Origin: Rhizobiales bacterium 2SD | GTDB lineage: Bacteria; Pseudomonadota; Alphaproteobacteria; Rhizobiales; Beijerinckiaceae | DNA length: 64,000 bases | NCBI GenBank assembly: GCA_005502805.1 | Contig: SCMY01000014.1 | Span: 62,001-126,000 of the forward strand | Reading direction: 5' to 3' | Notes under the pieces: model-generated | What the model was told of the DNA's origin: nothing | Databases searched by the model: none | The model's input: the letters and a program-made list of their open reading frames with translations, nothing else | In this document: in pieces, positions 40,173 through 48,798 of the stretch | How positions within the stretch are numbered: position 1 is the first letter of the stretch | How the letters are laid out: every line of letters begins with the position of its first letter | Translations under genes and position numbers: made by a program

Positions 40173-40598
40173 ATGATCGACACTCGTTTCGCCCCCTATG
40201 GCGCCCTCATACTGCGTGTCGCGCTCGGCGCGATGTTCATCGCCCACGCCTATCTGAAGTTCGTTGTCTTCACCGTTCCGGGCTTCACCGGCTTCCTCGG
40301 CCAGGTCGGCCTGCCCGGCTTCCTCGCCTGGCCGATCATCCTGGCGGAAGTGCTCGGCGGGCTCGCCATCCTGACCGGCTTCTATGGCCGCTACGTCTCG
40401 GTCCTGCTGCTGCCCATCCTGCTCGGCGCGCTCTTCATCCACGCCCCGAATGGCTGGGTCTTCAACGCGCCGAACGGCGGCTGGGAATATCCCGCTTTCC
40501 TCGCTCTGACCGCCCTTGCTCACGCCTTGATCGGCGACGGCGCACTGGCGCTGCGCTCGGCCGGTCTCCCGGTCGCAGGCAAGCCCGCTCTGGCCTGA
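40173..40598 (+). CDS. DoxX-family membrane protein (MhqP-like)
   Basis: A 141-residue inner-membrane protein with four hydrophobic segments. Motifs: ALILRVALGAMFIAHAYLKF at the start, then LGQVGLPGFLAWPIILAEVL and YEPAFLALTAL-like WEYPAFLALTALAHALIGDG. DoxX-type proteins work with oxidoreductases of thiol and quinone metabolism; the Bacillus copy MhqP is in the same regulon as MhqO. GGAGAAAGACC precedes ATG 40173. Confidence 0.85.
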   Translation: MIDTRFAPYGALILRVALGAMFIAHAYLKFVVFTVPGFTGFLGQVGLPGFLAWPIILAEVLGGLAILTGFYGRYVSVLLLPILLGALFIHAPNGWVFNAPNGGWEYPAFLALTALAHALIGDGALALRSAGLPVAGKPALA

Positions 40599-40623
40599 GC
40601 CTCTCGCCGGCGATTGCGACAGA

Positions 40624-40656
40624 ACGGGCGACAGGTTGCTGCAACCTGTCGCCCGT
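40624..40656 (+). repeat. Perfect 33-bp palindrome
   Basis: Two 16-bp arms (ACGGGCGACAGGTTGC and its complement) separated by a single T, located 26 bp after the DoxX stop and 42 bp before the LysR start. No U-run follows, so a regulator operator (LysR or other) is as likely as a terminator. Confidence 0.75.
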
Positions 40657-40697
40657 ACCATGTATCTGGGATAGCTGACTCGCCCGGAGCCGCCCGC

Positions 40698-41666
40698 TTG
40701 CCGACCGCCACCTCCTCAGTCGCCTGGGACGATTTCCGGCTGATCAAGGCCATCGCCGAGGCGCGCAGCCTGCCCGCTGCCGCCGAGCTGATCGGCCTCA
40801 ACCATTCCACGGTCTTCCGCCGCCTCGGCCAGATCGAGGAGAGCCTCGGGACGCGGCTGTTCGAGCGTCATCGCTCCGGCTATGTGCCGACGCCGGCGGG
40901 CGAGGAGATGGCCGTCCTCGCCGAGCGCCTGGAGACCGACATCGCCGGCTTCACCCGGCGCCTGGCCGGCCGCGAAATCCTGCCGGCCGGCGAATTGCGC
41001 GTCACCACCAACGACTCGCTGCTGGTCGAATTGCTGACGCCGCTCTTCGCCACGTTCATGAAGCAGTGCCCGGACATCAAGCTCGACGTGCTGCTCGGCA
41101 ACCAGGCGCTCAATCTCAGCAAGCGCGACGCCGATGTCGCGATCCGCGCCACCGACAACCCGCCGGAGAATCTCGTGGGACGGAGGGTCGCCCAGATCGG
41201 CTGGGCGCTCTACGGGCGAGCTGCGGATTTCCCTGAGGGGGCTCCCGCCGACCAGTCCCAGCTTGTGCAACAGCGCTGGATTTCGCTCGGCGACCAGTTC
41301 AGCAATTTCAAGGTCGTCCAGTATCGGCAAAAGCACATCCCGGCCGATCAGACCGTCTACAAGCTCAACACGGTGCTCGGCCTGGCGGAGGCGGTCGAAG
41401 CCGGCATCGGCATCGGCTTCCTGCCCTGCTTCATCGCCGACAAGCGCCCGGGCCTGACCCGGCTCGCGCCGCCTCAGACCGGCTATGCCGCCGATCTGTG
41501 GCTGCTGACCCATCCGGATCTGCGCCATTCGCCGCGCGTGCGCCTCTTCCTCGACTTCATGGCAGCGGAACTGACGAAGCTGCGGCCGCTGATGGAAGGT
41601 GGTGCAAGCCTGCAAACCGAGGCGGAGGCCGGCGTTGAAGGCAGCGCCGATCAGGCGCTAGGATGA
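40698..41666 (+). CDS. LysR-family transcription regulator
   Basis: A 322-residue regulator. N-terminal winged helix: WDDFRLIKAIAEARSLPAAA, ELIGLNHSTVFRRLGQIEES and LGTRLFERHRSGYVPTPAG. The effector domain starts at GELRVTTNDSLLVELLTPLF. Start TTG 40698 gives the usual N terminus length; upstream in-frame codons run into the palindrome. It follows the DoxX gene in the same orientation and may control the divergent dioxygenase/DoxX pair (inference). Confidence 0.85.
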   Translation: MPTATSSVAWDDFRLIKAIAEARSLPAAAELIGLNHSTVFRRLGQIEESLGTRLFERHRSGYVPTPAGEEMAVLAERLETDIAGFTRRLAGREILPAGELRVTTNDSLLVELLTPLFATFMKQCPDIKLDVLLGNQALNLSKRDADVAIRATDNPPENLVGRRVAQIGWALYGRAADFPEGAPADQSQLVQQRWISLGDQFSNFKVVQYRQKHIPADQTVYKLNTVLGLAEAVEAGIGIGFLPCFIADKRPGLTRLAPPQTGYAADLWLLTHPDLRHSPRVRLFLDFMAAELTKLRPLMEGGASLQTEAEAGVEGSADQALG

Positions 41667-41670
41667 CGCC

Positions 41671-41841
41671 ATGGAGCTTCTCATCCCCCTCATCGCGGGC
41701 CTGGCGCTGATCTGGCTGATCGGCCGCGGCGTGCCCTGGAACGCCAAGCTGATGACGGTCGTCGTGACGCTGGCGGTGATCGTCGCGATCCTGCTGCTCG
41801 AGCGCAACGACCTCTGGCCCGAGGCGTTCCGGCGGCGCTGA
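41671..41841 (+). CDS. Small two-span membrane protein
   Basis: A 56-residue protein with hydrophobic segments ELLIPLIAGLALIWLIG and LMTVVVTLAVIVAILLLE and a basic tail (FRRR). It starts 4 nt after the LysR stop (TAGGATGACGCC before ATG). Converges with sugE. Function unknown. Confidence 0.6.
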   Translation: MELLIPLIAGLALIWLIGRGVPWNAKLMTVVVTLAVIVAILLLERNDLWPEAFRRR

Positions 41842-41863
41842 GACACCGCCGGCCCGGCCTGCT

Positions 41864-42178
41864 TCAGGAAACCAGCTTCAGCCCGACGATGCCGGCGACG
41901 ATCAAGCCGACACAGACCAGGCGTAGCGCCGTCGCCGGCTCGCCGAACAGGACGATGCCGAGAATGGCGGTGCCGATCGTGCCGATGCCGGTCCAGATCG
42001 CATAGGCGGTGCCGAGCGGCAGGCTCTTCAGCGCGAGGCCGAGCAGCCCGAGGCTCACCGCCATGCTGGCAACGGTCAGCACCGTCGGGACGAGGCGCGT
42101 GAAGCCATGTGTGTATTTCAGGCCGATGGCCCAGCCGATCTCGAACAGGCCGGCGAAGAAAAGGTAAGTCCAGGCCAT
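41864..42178 (-). CDS. gdx: Guanidinium exporter Gdx/SugE (SMR family)
   Basis: A 104-residue four-helix transporter. [20 protein letters not shown] contains the essential membrane Glu; [20 protein letters not shown] has the conserved Trp-Thr-Gly of the SugE/Gdx branch rather than EmrE. Dual-topology dimers exchange guanidinium for protons. The leader carries a probable guanidine-II riboswitch, which fits the Gdx branch and argues for guanidine control. Confidence 0.92.
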   Translation of the reverse strand: MAWTYLFFAGLFEIGWAIGLKYTHGFTRLVPTVLTVASMAVSLGLLGLALKSLPLGTAYAIWTGIGTIGTAILGIVLFGEPATALRLVCVGLIVAGIVGLKLVS

Positions 42179-42198
42179 GGCGGCCCTCCTCTGGGAAG

Positions 42199-42261
42199 GG
42201 CGGGGTCGTCCACGCCTATTGGAAAAACACAGGTAACAGTCCCTGCGGAGGCCGTCCTCGC
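42199..42261 (-). promoter_or_regulatory. Probable guanidine-II (mini-ykkC) riboswitch
   Basis: On the minus strand two hairpins, each capped by an ACGR tetraloop: P1 at 42261-42245 (GAGG-ACGG-CCTC, loop 42255-42252) and P2 at 42216-42199 (GGCGTGG-ACGA-CCCCGCC, loop 42209-42206, with one T-C mismatch). The linker is 28 nt. The second hairpin ends about 13 nt before the AGAGGAGGG ribosome site of gdx. This is the mini-ykkC layout; guanidine binding would free translation. Confidence 0.75.
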
Positions 42262-42319
42262 GGGCTCATCTAGCGAGCCGAAGTCCAAGATTCAAGCGAA
42301 GAGACTGCTATCAGGGCGC

Positions 42320-42916
42320 TCACGCATCGTCGCCCGCGCTCACGGTCGCCAAGGCGCCGTGCAGTAGGCGGCGGCACTCGATCAGCTCGGACAGTGTCGC
42401 CTTCAGGAAAGCAAGATCATCGGCGCCAACCAGTGGCTGCGCCGAACGCGGCAAGGATGAAAGCAGCGCCTTGGCGGCAAAGCCGGGCTCGGCGCCGGCT
42501 ACCGGACGATGCGGTTGAGCCGTTGGTATCGGCTCTGCGCGCGGAGGAGCCATCTGGGCCGCGGACACCGCAGGCGGAGGCGCACTGCTGCCCGCGATCT
42601 CGCCGCCGCGGCCGATCGCCTGGACATAGCGCGGCCCCTGCTCCTTCAGAATGCGCTGCAGGCCCTTGATGGTGTAGCCCTCGCCGTAGAGCAGACGGCG
42701 GATACCCTTGAGCAGGGCGACATCGTCCGGCCGGTAATAGCGCCGGCCGCCGCCGCGCTTCAGCGGCTTGATCTGGGAGAAGCGCGTTTCCCAGAAACGC
42801 AGGACGTGCTGGGGAATGTCGAGGTCTTCGGCGACCTCGCTGATGGTTCTGAATGCGTCTGGGCTCTTGTTATCCAATTCGGCCTCGTATCCGCCGTCGT
42901 GGAACTCCAGAGTCAC
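42320..42916 (-). CDS. MerR-family regulator linked to ihfA
   Basis: A 198-residue protein. The MerR winged helix is [40 protein letters not shown] and [21 protein letters not shown] Pro/Ala-rich linker (about 105-150) leads to a C-terminal helix ([20 protein letters not shown]). Start GTG 42916 overlaps the ihfA stop (GTGA). This MerR-ihfA pair is conserved in Rhizobiales; its target is not known to me. Confidence 0.88.
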   Translation of the reverse strand: MTLEFHDGGYEAELDNKSPDAFRTISEVAEDLDIPQHVLRFWETRFSQIKPLKRGGGRRYYRPDDVALLKGIRRLLYGEGYTIKGLQRILKEQGPRYVQAIGRGGEIAGSSAPPPAVSAAQMAPPRAEPIPTAQPHRPVAGAEPGFAAKALLSSLPRSAQPLVGADDLAFLKATLSELIECRRLLHGALATVSAGDDA

Positions 42917-43227
42917 TCCTCCTCACCCGCGCCGTTCAACCCGTTGATCCGCGCCTTCATCACGTTCGACGGCTTGAACACCATCACGCGACGCGGCTCG
43001 ATCGGGACTTCGACGCCGGTTTTCGGATTACGCCCGATTCGCTCGCCTTTGTCGCGCACCACGAACGAGCCGAACGAGGATAGTTTGACGTTTTCCCCAC
43101 GCGCGACCGCGTCGCAGATCTCGTCCAGCACCGCCTCGACCAGCTTGGACGACTCCGTCCGTGACAGGCCGATCTTCTGGTAGACCGCCTCGCACAAATC
43201 GGCCCGCGTAATCGTTTGCCCCGCCAT
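42913..43227 (-). CDS. ihfA: Integration host factor subunit alpha
   Basis: A 104-residue DNA-bending protein. [20 protein letters not shown] and [20 protein letters not shown] with [14 protein letters not shown] (beta arm, Pro insertion) are IHF-alpha features. It pairs with IHF-beta. Start ATG 43227 with GGAGGAATTG upstream; the four-codon upstream extension was not used. Located after fabH with a terminator between, so it has its own promoter. Confidence 0.95.
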   Translation of the reverse strand: MAGQTITRADLCEAVYQKIGLSRTESSKLVEAVLDEICDAVARGENVKLSSFGSFVVRDKGERIGRNPKTGVEVPIEPRRVMVFKPSNVMKARINGLNGAGEEE

Positions 43228-43345
43228 CAATTCCTCCAAGGCGTTTCTTTCAGCAGCGGCGTCCCCGTTAACCCTTGCCCCACCGGAGCCGGACGCTAGG
43301 CGGCGAGGCGACTGCGGTCAATCCTCGCAGCACCCGCATAGGTTG

Positions 43346-43365
43346 AAAAACGCGGAAAATCCGCG
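43346..43365 (-). terminator. Rho-independent terminator of the plsX-fabH operon
   Basis: On the minus strand CGCGGA (43365-43360), loop TTT, TCCGCG (43356-43351), then TTTTTC (43350-43345). It lies 64 bp after the fabH stop and separates it from ihfA. Confidence 0.85.
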
Positions 43366-43429
43366 CTGACAGCCGCTAAGAAAACGTCATAAATCCAAAG
43401 CGCTTAGCTTGAGCGGCCGAACCGGACCA

Positions 43430-44398
43430 CTACCAGCGGATCAAGGCTGAACCCCAGGTGAAGCCCCCGCCCATCGCTTCGATCAGCACGAGCTGGCCGG
43501 GCTTGATCCGGCCGTCCATATGGGCCTGGGCCAGCGCCAGCGGAATCGAAGCCGCCGACGTGTTGCCATGCTGGTCGACCGTGACGACGACCCGGCTCTC
43601 GTCGATGCCGAGCTTGTGGGCGGTCGCGTCGATGATGCGGCGATTGGCCTGGTGCGGCACGAACCAGTCGATGTCCGAGCCGGTGAGCCCGGTCTCCTCG
43701 AAAGTGTGACGCACCGTATCGGCCAGGTTGACCACGGCGTGCTTGAAGACCTCGCGGCCCTCCATGCGCAGCAAACCGACCGTCTTCGTCGAACCCGGCC
43801 CGCCATCGACATAGAGCTTGTTCATGTAGCGTCCGTCGGAACGGACATGTGTCGTCAGCACGCCGCGATCGGCGAGTGTCCCAGCGCCCTCCTCCGCCCG
43901 CAGCACGACGGCGCCGGCGCCGTCGCCGAACAGCACGCAGGTGGTGCGGTCCTCCCAGTCGAGGATACGCGAGAACGTTTCGGCACCGATGACCAGCGCG
44001 GTCTTGGCGGCGCCGCTGACTAGGAACTTGTCGGCGGTGGCGAGCGCGAAGACGAAGCCGGAGCAGACGGCCTGCAGATCGAAAGCCGCGCCTTGCGTCA
44101 CCCCGAGCGCGGCCTGGATCTCGGTCGCGGTCGCGGGAAAGGTATGGTCGGGCGTCGCGGTCGCAACGATGATGAGGTCGACCTCGCTCGCCGGGATGCC
44201 GGCATCGGCGAGGGCCGCCTGCGCCGCCCTGAGGCCGAGCGTGCCAGTGGTTTCATCGTCGGCGGCGATGTGGCGGGCATGAATGCCTGTGCGCTGGACG
44301 ATCCACTCGTCGCTGGTGTCGACCTTCTGCGCCAGCTCGGCGTTGGTCATGATGCGCGCCGGCAGATAGGAGCCGCAGCCGCGCAGGACGGATCGCAT
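43430..44398 (-). CDS. fabH: Beta-ketoacyl-ACP synthase III
   Basis: A 322-residue condensing enzyme that starts fatty-acid synthesis from acetyl-CoA and malonyl-ACP. Catalytic residues: Cys 112 in [12 protein letters not shown], His 249 in [13 protein letters not shown] and Asn 279 in [18 protein letters not shown] 44398 opens [14 protein letters not shown]; a TTG three codons upstream is possible. It follows plsX by 24 nt, the standard order. Confidence 0.96.
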   Translation of the reverse strand: MRSVLRGCGSYLPARIMTNAELAQKVDTSDEWIVQRTGIHARHIAADDETTGTLGLRAAQAALADAGIPASEVDLIIVATATPDHTFPATATEIQAALGVTQGAAFDLQAVCSGFVFALATADKFLVSGAAKTALVIGAETFSRILDWEDRTTCVLFGDGAGAVVLRAEEGAGTLADRGVLTTHVRSDGRYMNKLYVDGGPGSTKTVGLLRMEGREVFKHAVVNLADTVRHTFEETGLTGSDIDWFVPHQANRRIIDATAHKLGIDESRVVVTVDQHGNTSAASIPLALAQAHMDGRIKPGQLVLIEAMGGGFTWGSALIRW

Positions 44399-44422
44399 TC
44401 TGGACAAGGACGTTTCTCTTCC

Positions 44423-45490
44423 CTACTCGCCGCTGGCGACCTGTTGCAGGCTTGCCGGTGCCGCACTGGGCCGCGCCGTCGCGGCGACCATCTCGCGCAC
44501 CTTCGCCATCAGATTCTCGCGCGCCATCTCGTAGCCCAGTTCGGTCGCGCTGGCGAACCCGACGGCATCGGTGCCGCCATGGCTCTTGATGACGATTCCT
44601 TCCAGGCCGAGGAAGACGCCGCCATTGACCTTGCGGGGATCCATCTTCTCCTTCAACGCGGAGAAGGCGCCGCGGGCGAGAAGATAACCGATCTTCGACA
44701 TCAGCGAACGGCCCATGGCGGCGCGCAGATATTCGCCGATCTGCTTGGCCGTGCCTTCGGCCGTCTTGAGCGCAATGTTGCCGGTGAAGCCCTCGGTGAC
44801 GACGACGTCGACCGTGCCCTTGCCGAGATCGTCGCCCTCGACGAAGCCGTGATAGTCCAGATGCGGCAGACCGCTCTCGCGCAGGATGCGGCCAGCCTCC
44901 TTGACCGCCTCGACGCCCTTGATCTCCTCGACGCCGACATTGAGCAGGCCGACGCTCGGCCGGTCGATGTCGAAGACGACGCGCGCCATCGCCGCGCCCA
45001 TCACGGCAAGGTCGACCAGATGCTGCGCGTCGGCGCCGATGGTCGCGCCGACATCGAGCACGACGCTCTCGCCACGCACGGTCGGCCACAGGCAGGCGAT
45101 CGCGGGACGATCGACCTGCGGCATCGACTTCAGGCAGAACTTCGACATCGCCATCAGCGCGCCGGTGTTGCCGGCCGAGACGGTCACGTCGGCTTCGCCT
45201 GTCTTGGTCGCATCGATGGCGCGCCACATCGACGACTTGTACCGGCCATAGCGCAGCGCCTGACTCGGCTTGTCGTCCATCTTCACCGACACTTCAGTGT
45301 GATGGAAGGTGGTGACGGCTTTCAGCTTCGGATGCGCGTCCAGCAGCGGCAAGACCTGCGCTTCGTCGCCGAAGACGACGAAGCGCGCGTCAGGGCGCCG
45401 TTCGAGCGTGAGGGCGGCGCCCGGGATGACCACGGAGGGGCCGTGATCTCCGCCCATGGCGTCGAGCGCAATTGTAACCGGGCGTGTCAT
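44423..45490 (-). CDS. plsX: Phosphate acyltransferase PlsX
   Basis: A 355-residue enzyme making acyl-phosphate from acyl-ACP for phospholipid synthesis. Signature: [57 protein letters not shown] and [18 protein letters not shown] 45490 (MTRPVT) replaces a Pro/Arg-rich upstream extension. Followed by fabH. Confidence 0.96.
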   Translation of the reverse strand: MTRPVTIALDAMGGDHGPSVVIPGAALTLERRPDARFVVFGDEAQVLPLLDAHPKLKAVTTFHHTEVSVKMDDKPSQALRYGRYKSSMWRAIDATKTGEADVTVSAGNTGALMAMSKFCLKSMPQVDRPAIACLWPTVRGESVVLDVGATIGADAQHLVDLAVMGAAMARVVFDIDRPSVGLLNVGVEEIKGVEAVKEAGRILRESGLPHLDYHGFVEGDDLGKGTVDVVVTEGFTGNIALKTAEGTAKQIGEYLRAAMGRSLMSKIGYLLARGAFSALKEKMDPRKVNGGVFLGLEGIVIKSHGGTDAVGFASATELGYEMARENLMAKVREMVAATARPSAAPASLQQVASGE

Positions 45491-45602
45491 GAGGCGGTGG
45501 TCAGTTCCAGGGGCCGCGCCCCCTGCCGGGGCGGCCGGGCGGGCGGCGGACAATAGCGGGTTGGCCAACCGCCGCAAGCGCAAGCGCCAAGGTTTTTACC
45601 GA

Positions 45603-46154
45603 TCATTCGTCGCGCTTCAACTGCAGGAGGGCGACGAAAGGCGATTCGGCCGGCGTCTCGGGCGACGGCTCGCTGAACGCGACGCCGGGCTTGCGCGGAT
45701 AGGGATCGAGCGACAGCGCCAGAAATTCGAGCGTGACCGTTCCCAGATCGATCATACCGTCGATGATCGGCTCCGGCGGCTCTTCCTCGTTGAGGAGCAC
45801 CTCGATATCGATCTCGTCATCCTCGGACGGCTTGGCCATTGCCGCGATCTCGGCCTCCGGCGCGAAGTCGAGCTTGACCGGCACGTTGAGCTCGACCGGG
45901 AAGGGATCGAGGGTGACCACACAGTTCTGGTGCAGCCCCGCTTTGATCATGCCCTCGAGCTTGACCCGATCGCCATTGCGCGAGAGCGAGTAGTTCGCCT
46001 TCAGCGCCTCGACCGAGGCGACGCCGAGAAAGGTCGCGATCGCGGGAAGGTCATCGCCGCCCGGCGCGATCTCGACCGCGACGGGACGCAAGGTGATGCT
46101 CTCGACGCGGATCGGGTGGCTGAGCGGCAGGATATCCTGGCTGGATGCGGTCAT
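45603..46154 (-). CDS. DUF177 (YceD-like) protein
   Basis: A 183-residue protein: LPLSHPIRVESITLRPVAVE, GMIKAGLHQNCVVTLDPFPV (Cys) and EPPEPIIDGMIDLGTVTLEF, the DUF177 pattern. Relatives bind or process 23S rRNA; in this order it sits before plsX in place of rpmF. The start overlaps the chaperone stop by 4 nt (ATGA). The upstream frame belongs to antisense of the chaperone gene. Confidence 0.85.
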   Translation of the reverse strand: MTASSQDILPLSHPIRVESITLRPVAVEIAPGGDDLPAIATFLGVASVEALKANYSLSRNGDRVKLEGMIKAGLHQNCVVTLDPFPVELNVPVKLDFAPEAEIAAMAKPSEDDEIDIEVLLNEEEPPEPIIDGMIDLGTVTLEFLALSLDPYPRKPGVAFSEPSPETPAESPFVALLQLKRDE

Positions 46155-46687
46155 GCTTTGAAGCTGTCGGCGAAAGACGGAAACAACGGATTGGCGGCAA
46201 GGATATCGTCGAGCGAGCGCGTGGCCAAGACGGCGGCGGCCGCCCTGACATGGTGCGCGAGCGCCGCCGCGTCGATGCTTGCGGCGATATTGCGGACGAG
46301 CGCTTCGGCGAGCGCAGCGGGTTCCGATTCGGCGAGTGCTTCTTCGTAGCCGCCGAGGCGGCCATAGAAGCTGCGGCCGATCTTCTTCATCCGCTTCGGC
46401 ACGGCGACGTCGCTGATGCCGCCCTGGCGGAAGCCGAGCTCGAGATAGGCAAAGCTGGCGTCGATCAAGTCCTGCGACACATCGGCCGCCGGAGCCGGCA
46501 AGTCGCGCAGGCGCCGCAGCACCAGGAAGAGATGCAGCGTCAGTGCTTCGAAGCGGCCTTCGAAATTGTCGGGGACACCGCCCTGCAGGTACAGGGCAGG
46601 CTCGCGCGAAGCGCCGACGATACGCTCCAGCAATGCATTGACCGGCGCCATGCGCGCACGCTTCCTGCCGAACAGGCCGAAGATCAC
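46151..46687 (-). CDS. Ubiquinol-cytochrome c chaperone (CBP3/UQCC1-like)
   Basis: A 178-residue protein: FEGRFEALTLHLFLVLRRLR, SQDLIDASFAYLELGFRQGG and VPKRMKKIGRSFYGRLGGYE, the core of the CBP3 family. It aids synthesis or assembly of cytochrome b in the bc1 complex. Start GTG 46687 (MIFGLFGRKRA). Divergent from the BamE-like lipoprotein gene. Confidence 0.9.
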   Translation of the reverse strand: MIFGLFGRKRARMAPVNALLERIVGASREPALYLQGGVPDNFEGRFEALTLHLFLVLRRLRDLPAPAADVSQDLIDASFAYLELGFRQGGISDVAVPKRMKKIGRSFYGRLGGYEEALAESEPAALAEALVRNIAASIDAAALAHHVRAAAAVLATRSLDDILAANPLFPSFADSFKA

Positions 46688-46826
46688 AGCCTCTACCCCG
46701 CCTTTCCCAACTTGCTTTGGCTAAAAGGCGACTTGCCTTGCCAAAGCCATGCTCGGGCGTTACGCCAAGCGCACCCACCCTGACAAGCGCGGCAGCTCCG
46801 CGCGCCTTCCCTCGGATCCGCCAAGC

Positions 46827-47318
46827 ATGACTGCTCCGACCCGCCGTACCGTCCTGATCGGCTCGCTGGCCGCCGCCCTGCCGCTGGCCGGCTGCGGCAA
46901 CGCCACCAATCTCGGCTTCCGCACCCCGACCTCCGCCGGCCTCAACGAGGAATTCACCCGCGGCTTCGTCATGGACGACGAGCTGATCGCCAAGGTGAAG
47001 CCCGGCATGGACGTGCAGACGGTGCTGACCACGCTCGGCACGCCCTCGACCACCTCGACCGTCGGCAACCGCACCTTCTACTACATCAGCCAGAGGGTTC
47101 GCCGGCGCTTCCAGTTCCAGGACTTCACCGTCATCGACCAGAACGTGCTGGTGATCTATTTCAACAAGAGCTTCAAGGTCGAGCGCATCGCCAATTACGG
47201 CCTGCAGGACGGCGTCATCTTCGACTTCATCAGCCGTACCACCGCGACCGGCGGCGAGGAGCAGAGCTTCCTGCGCAACCTGTTCCGCGGCGTCACCAAA
47301 TTCACGCCATTCGGCTGA
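46827..47318 (+). CDS. bamE: Outer-membrane assembly lipoprotein BamE/OmlA
   Basis: A 163-residue lipoprotein. Signal sequence with lipobox LPLAGC (Cys about 23), then the BamE fold: VKPGMDVQTVLTTLGTPSTT, TFYYISQRVRRRFQFQDFTV and VLVIYFNKSFKVERIANYGL. It is part of the complex inserting outer-membrane proteins. ATG 46827 starts the signal peptide; a terminator follows directly. Confidence 0.9.
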   Translation: MTAPTRRTVLIGSLAAALPLAGCGNATNLGFRTPTSAGLNEEFTRGFVMDDELIAKVKPGMDVQTVLTTLGTPSTTSTVGNRTFYYISQRVRRRFQFQDFTVIDQNVLVIYFNKSFKVERIANYGLQDGVIFDFISRTTATGGEEQSFLRNLFRGVTKFTPFG

Positions 47319-47343
47319 CGAGGTTTTTTCCTCGCGATATGCG

Positions 47344-47374
47344 AAAGCCCCGCGACGCCGTCACGGGGCTTTTT
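47344..47374 (+). terminator. Rho-independent terminator after bamE
   Basis: AAAGCCCCG (47344-47352), loop, CGGGGCTTT (47364-47372) followed by TTC. Nine base pairs with a run of T. It ends the bamE transcript 26 bp after its stop. Confidence 0.85.
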
Positions 47375-47397
47375 CTTGAGCAGCGGCCTGACGCTCC

Positions 47398-48318
47398 TCA
47401 GGCAGCTTTCGATTTTCGTTCCGGTAGCGTCATCGCGAACACGCCGACGACCACCAAAGCGAGCCCGGCCCAGGCGGTCGGGCTCAGACGCTCGCCGAGG
47501 AAGAGGACGCCGATGGCGACGCCGGTCGGCACGCGCAGATAGGCGACCGACGTCGTCCCGACCGTACCGAGCCGGTCGATCAGCCGAAAATAGAGGATGA
47601 AGGCGAGCGCGGTCGAGAACACCGACAGCGCCAGCAGCGCCTGGATCGACGTACTGGATGGCGAAAGCGTCCAGGGCCGATCGACGAGCAAGCTGAACGG
47701 GATCAGGATCACGGCGCCACAGATCAACGAGCCGGCGGCCGGCATGATCGGGTCGAGCCCCTTGAAATTGCGCCCGAACAGCGCCGCGCCACCATAGCAG
47801 GCCGCTGCCGCGACGAGAGCGAGCTGTGCCCAGAGCTCGCGGCCGAAACCCGACAGAGCCTCGATACCGATGATCAGGCAGACGCCGAGCATGCCGGCGG
47901 CGACGCCGAGGAGCTTGCGGCCCGCGGCCGCCTCGGTACGGAAGAGCAGCAGGCTCAGCAGGAAAGCGAAGATGGGCGAGCCGGCGTTGAGAATCGAGGC
48001 GAGGCCGGCATCGACGCTGGTCTCCGCCCAGGCGATCAGCGTGAACGGCACGGCGCTGTTGAGGCAAGCCTGGATCAGGAAGCGGCGCCAGATGACAGGA
48101 TCACGCGGGAGCGTCAGCCCGCGCCAGCGGATAACGACGAGGAGGAGTGCCCCGGCGATCAGCGTACGCGCCGCGATCAGGGTCAGCGGCGGGATCGTCT
48201 CGACACCGAGCTTGATGAAGCTGTAGGAGCCACCCCAGAGCGTCGCCAGCAGAAGCAGCGCGGCGAGATCGGTCATATGTCCGGATCGTCCGGTGGCGGA
48301 AGCGGTTGGGGCAGTCAT
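47398..48318 (-). CDS. EamA/DMT-family transporter
   Basis: A 306-residue membrane protein with ten hydrophobic segments in two EamA repeats: LLLLATLWGGSYSFIKLGVE at the start and LSVFSTALAFILYFRLIDRL then LRVPTGVAIGVLFLGERLSP in the second repeat (typical GE). Probably exports a metabolite; substrate unknown. ATG 48318 has AAGGAGGACCCG upstream; the nine-codon upstream extension was rejected. Confidence 0.88.
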   Translation of the reverse strand: MTAPTASATGRSGHMTDLAALLLLATLWGGSYSFIKLGVETIPPLTLIAARTLIAGALLLVVIRWRGLTLPRDPVIWRRFLIQACLNSAVPFTLIAWAETSVDAGLASILNAGSPIFAFLLSLLLFRTEAAAGRKLLGVAAGMLGVCLIIGIEALSGFGRELWAQLALVAAAACYGGAALFGRNFKGLDPIMPAAGSLICGAVILIPFSLLVDRPWTLSPSSTSIQALLALSVFSTALAFILYFRLIDRLGTVGTTSVAYLRVPTGVAIGVLFLGERLSPTAWAGLALVVVGVFAMTLPERKSKAA

Positions 48319-48418
48319 CGGGTCCTCCTTGAACGGGCGGACCATGACAGGCGGTGGCCAGTCCGTCGTGCCGGAACGCTACGGTCTCGGCCGTAGGCTC
48401 GCGAGCCTCAGCGATCGT

Positions 48419-48730
48419 TCAGCGAAACGAGGCAAGCGCGGCGATCACCATCGCGCCCCAGAAGAACAGCCCGTACCAGCCGGCCATGGTCGCCTCAAGC
48501 TGGCAGGAACCGTCGGCGCCGCGCGCGAAGCCGAACCAGTTGTGCCGCTGCGGTCCGGCACGAAGAGGCTGCACACGAACGCGCCCGAGCGTCAGAAGCG
48601 GAACCAGCAAGCGGGCAGTCGTGTAGCCGAGTGCATCCAGAAGGATGCTGCCGATCAGGTCGATCAAGTCCGGGCTCCGAAACCGATTCAAGCGGCTGAG
48701 ACATTGAATCTGATTCGCCTTCCAACTCAT
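48419..48730 (-). CDS. Small membrane protein of unknown function
   Basis: A 103-residue protein: SPDLIDLIGSILLDALGYTT, GPQRHNWFGFARGADGSCQL and a C-terminal membrane segment (GWYGLFFWGAMVIAALASFR). I recognise the layout as a conserved small protein beside hppA in related genomes but know no function. Start ATG 48730. Confidence 0.55.
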   Translation of the reverse strand: MSWKANQIQCLSRLNRFRSPDLIDLIGSILLDALGYTTARLLVPLLTLGRVRVQPLRAGPQRHNWFGFARGADGSCQLEATMAGWYGLFFWGAMVIAALASFR

Positions 48731-48743
48731 TTAAAACGCTATG

Positions 48744-48770
48744 AAAAACCCCGCGGATCGCTCCGCGGGG
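48744..48770 (-). terminator. Rho-independent terminator of hppA
   Basis: Minus strand: CCCCGCGGA (48770-48762), loop GCGA, TCCGCGGGG (48757-48749), then TTTTT (48748-48744). It lies 28 bp after the hppA stop. Confidence 0.9.
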
Positions 48771-48798
48771 CCATGTTTCGACAGATCGCCTTTCGTGC

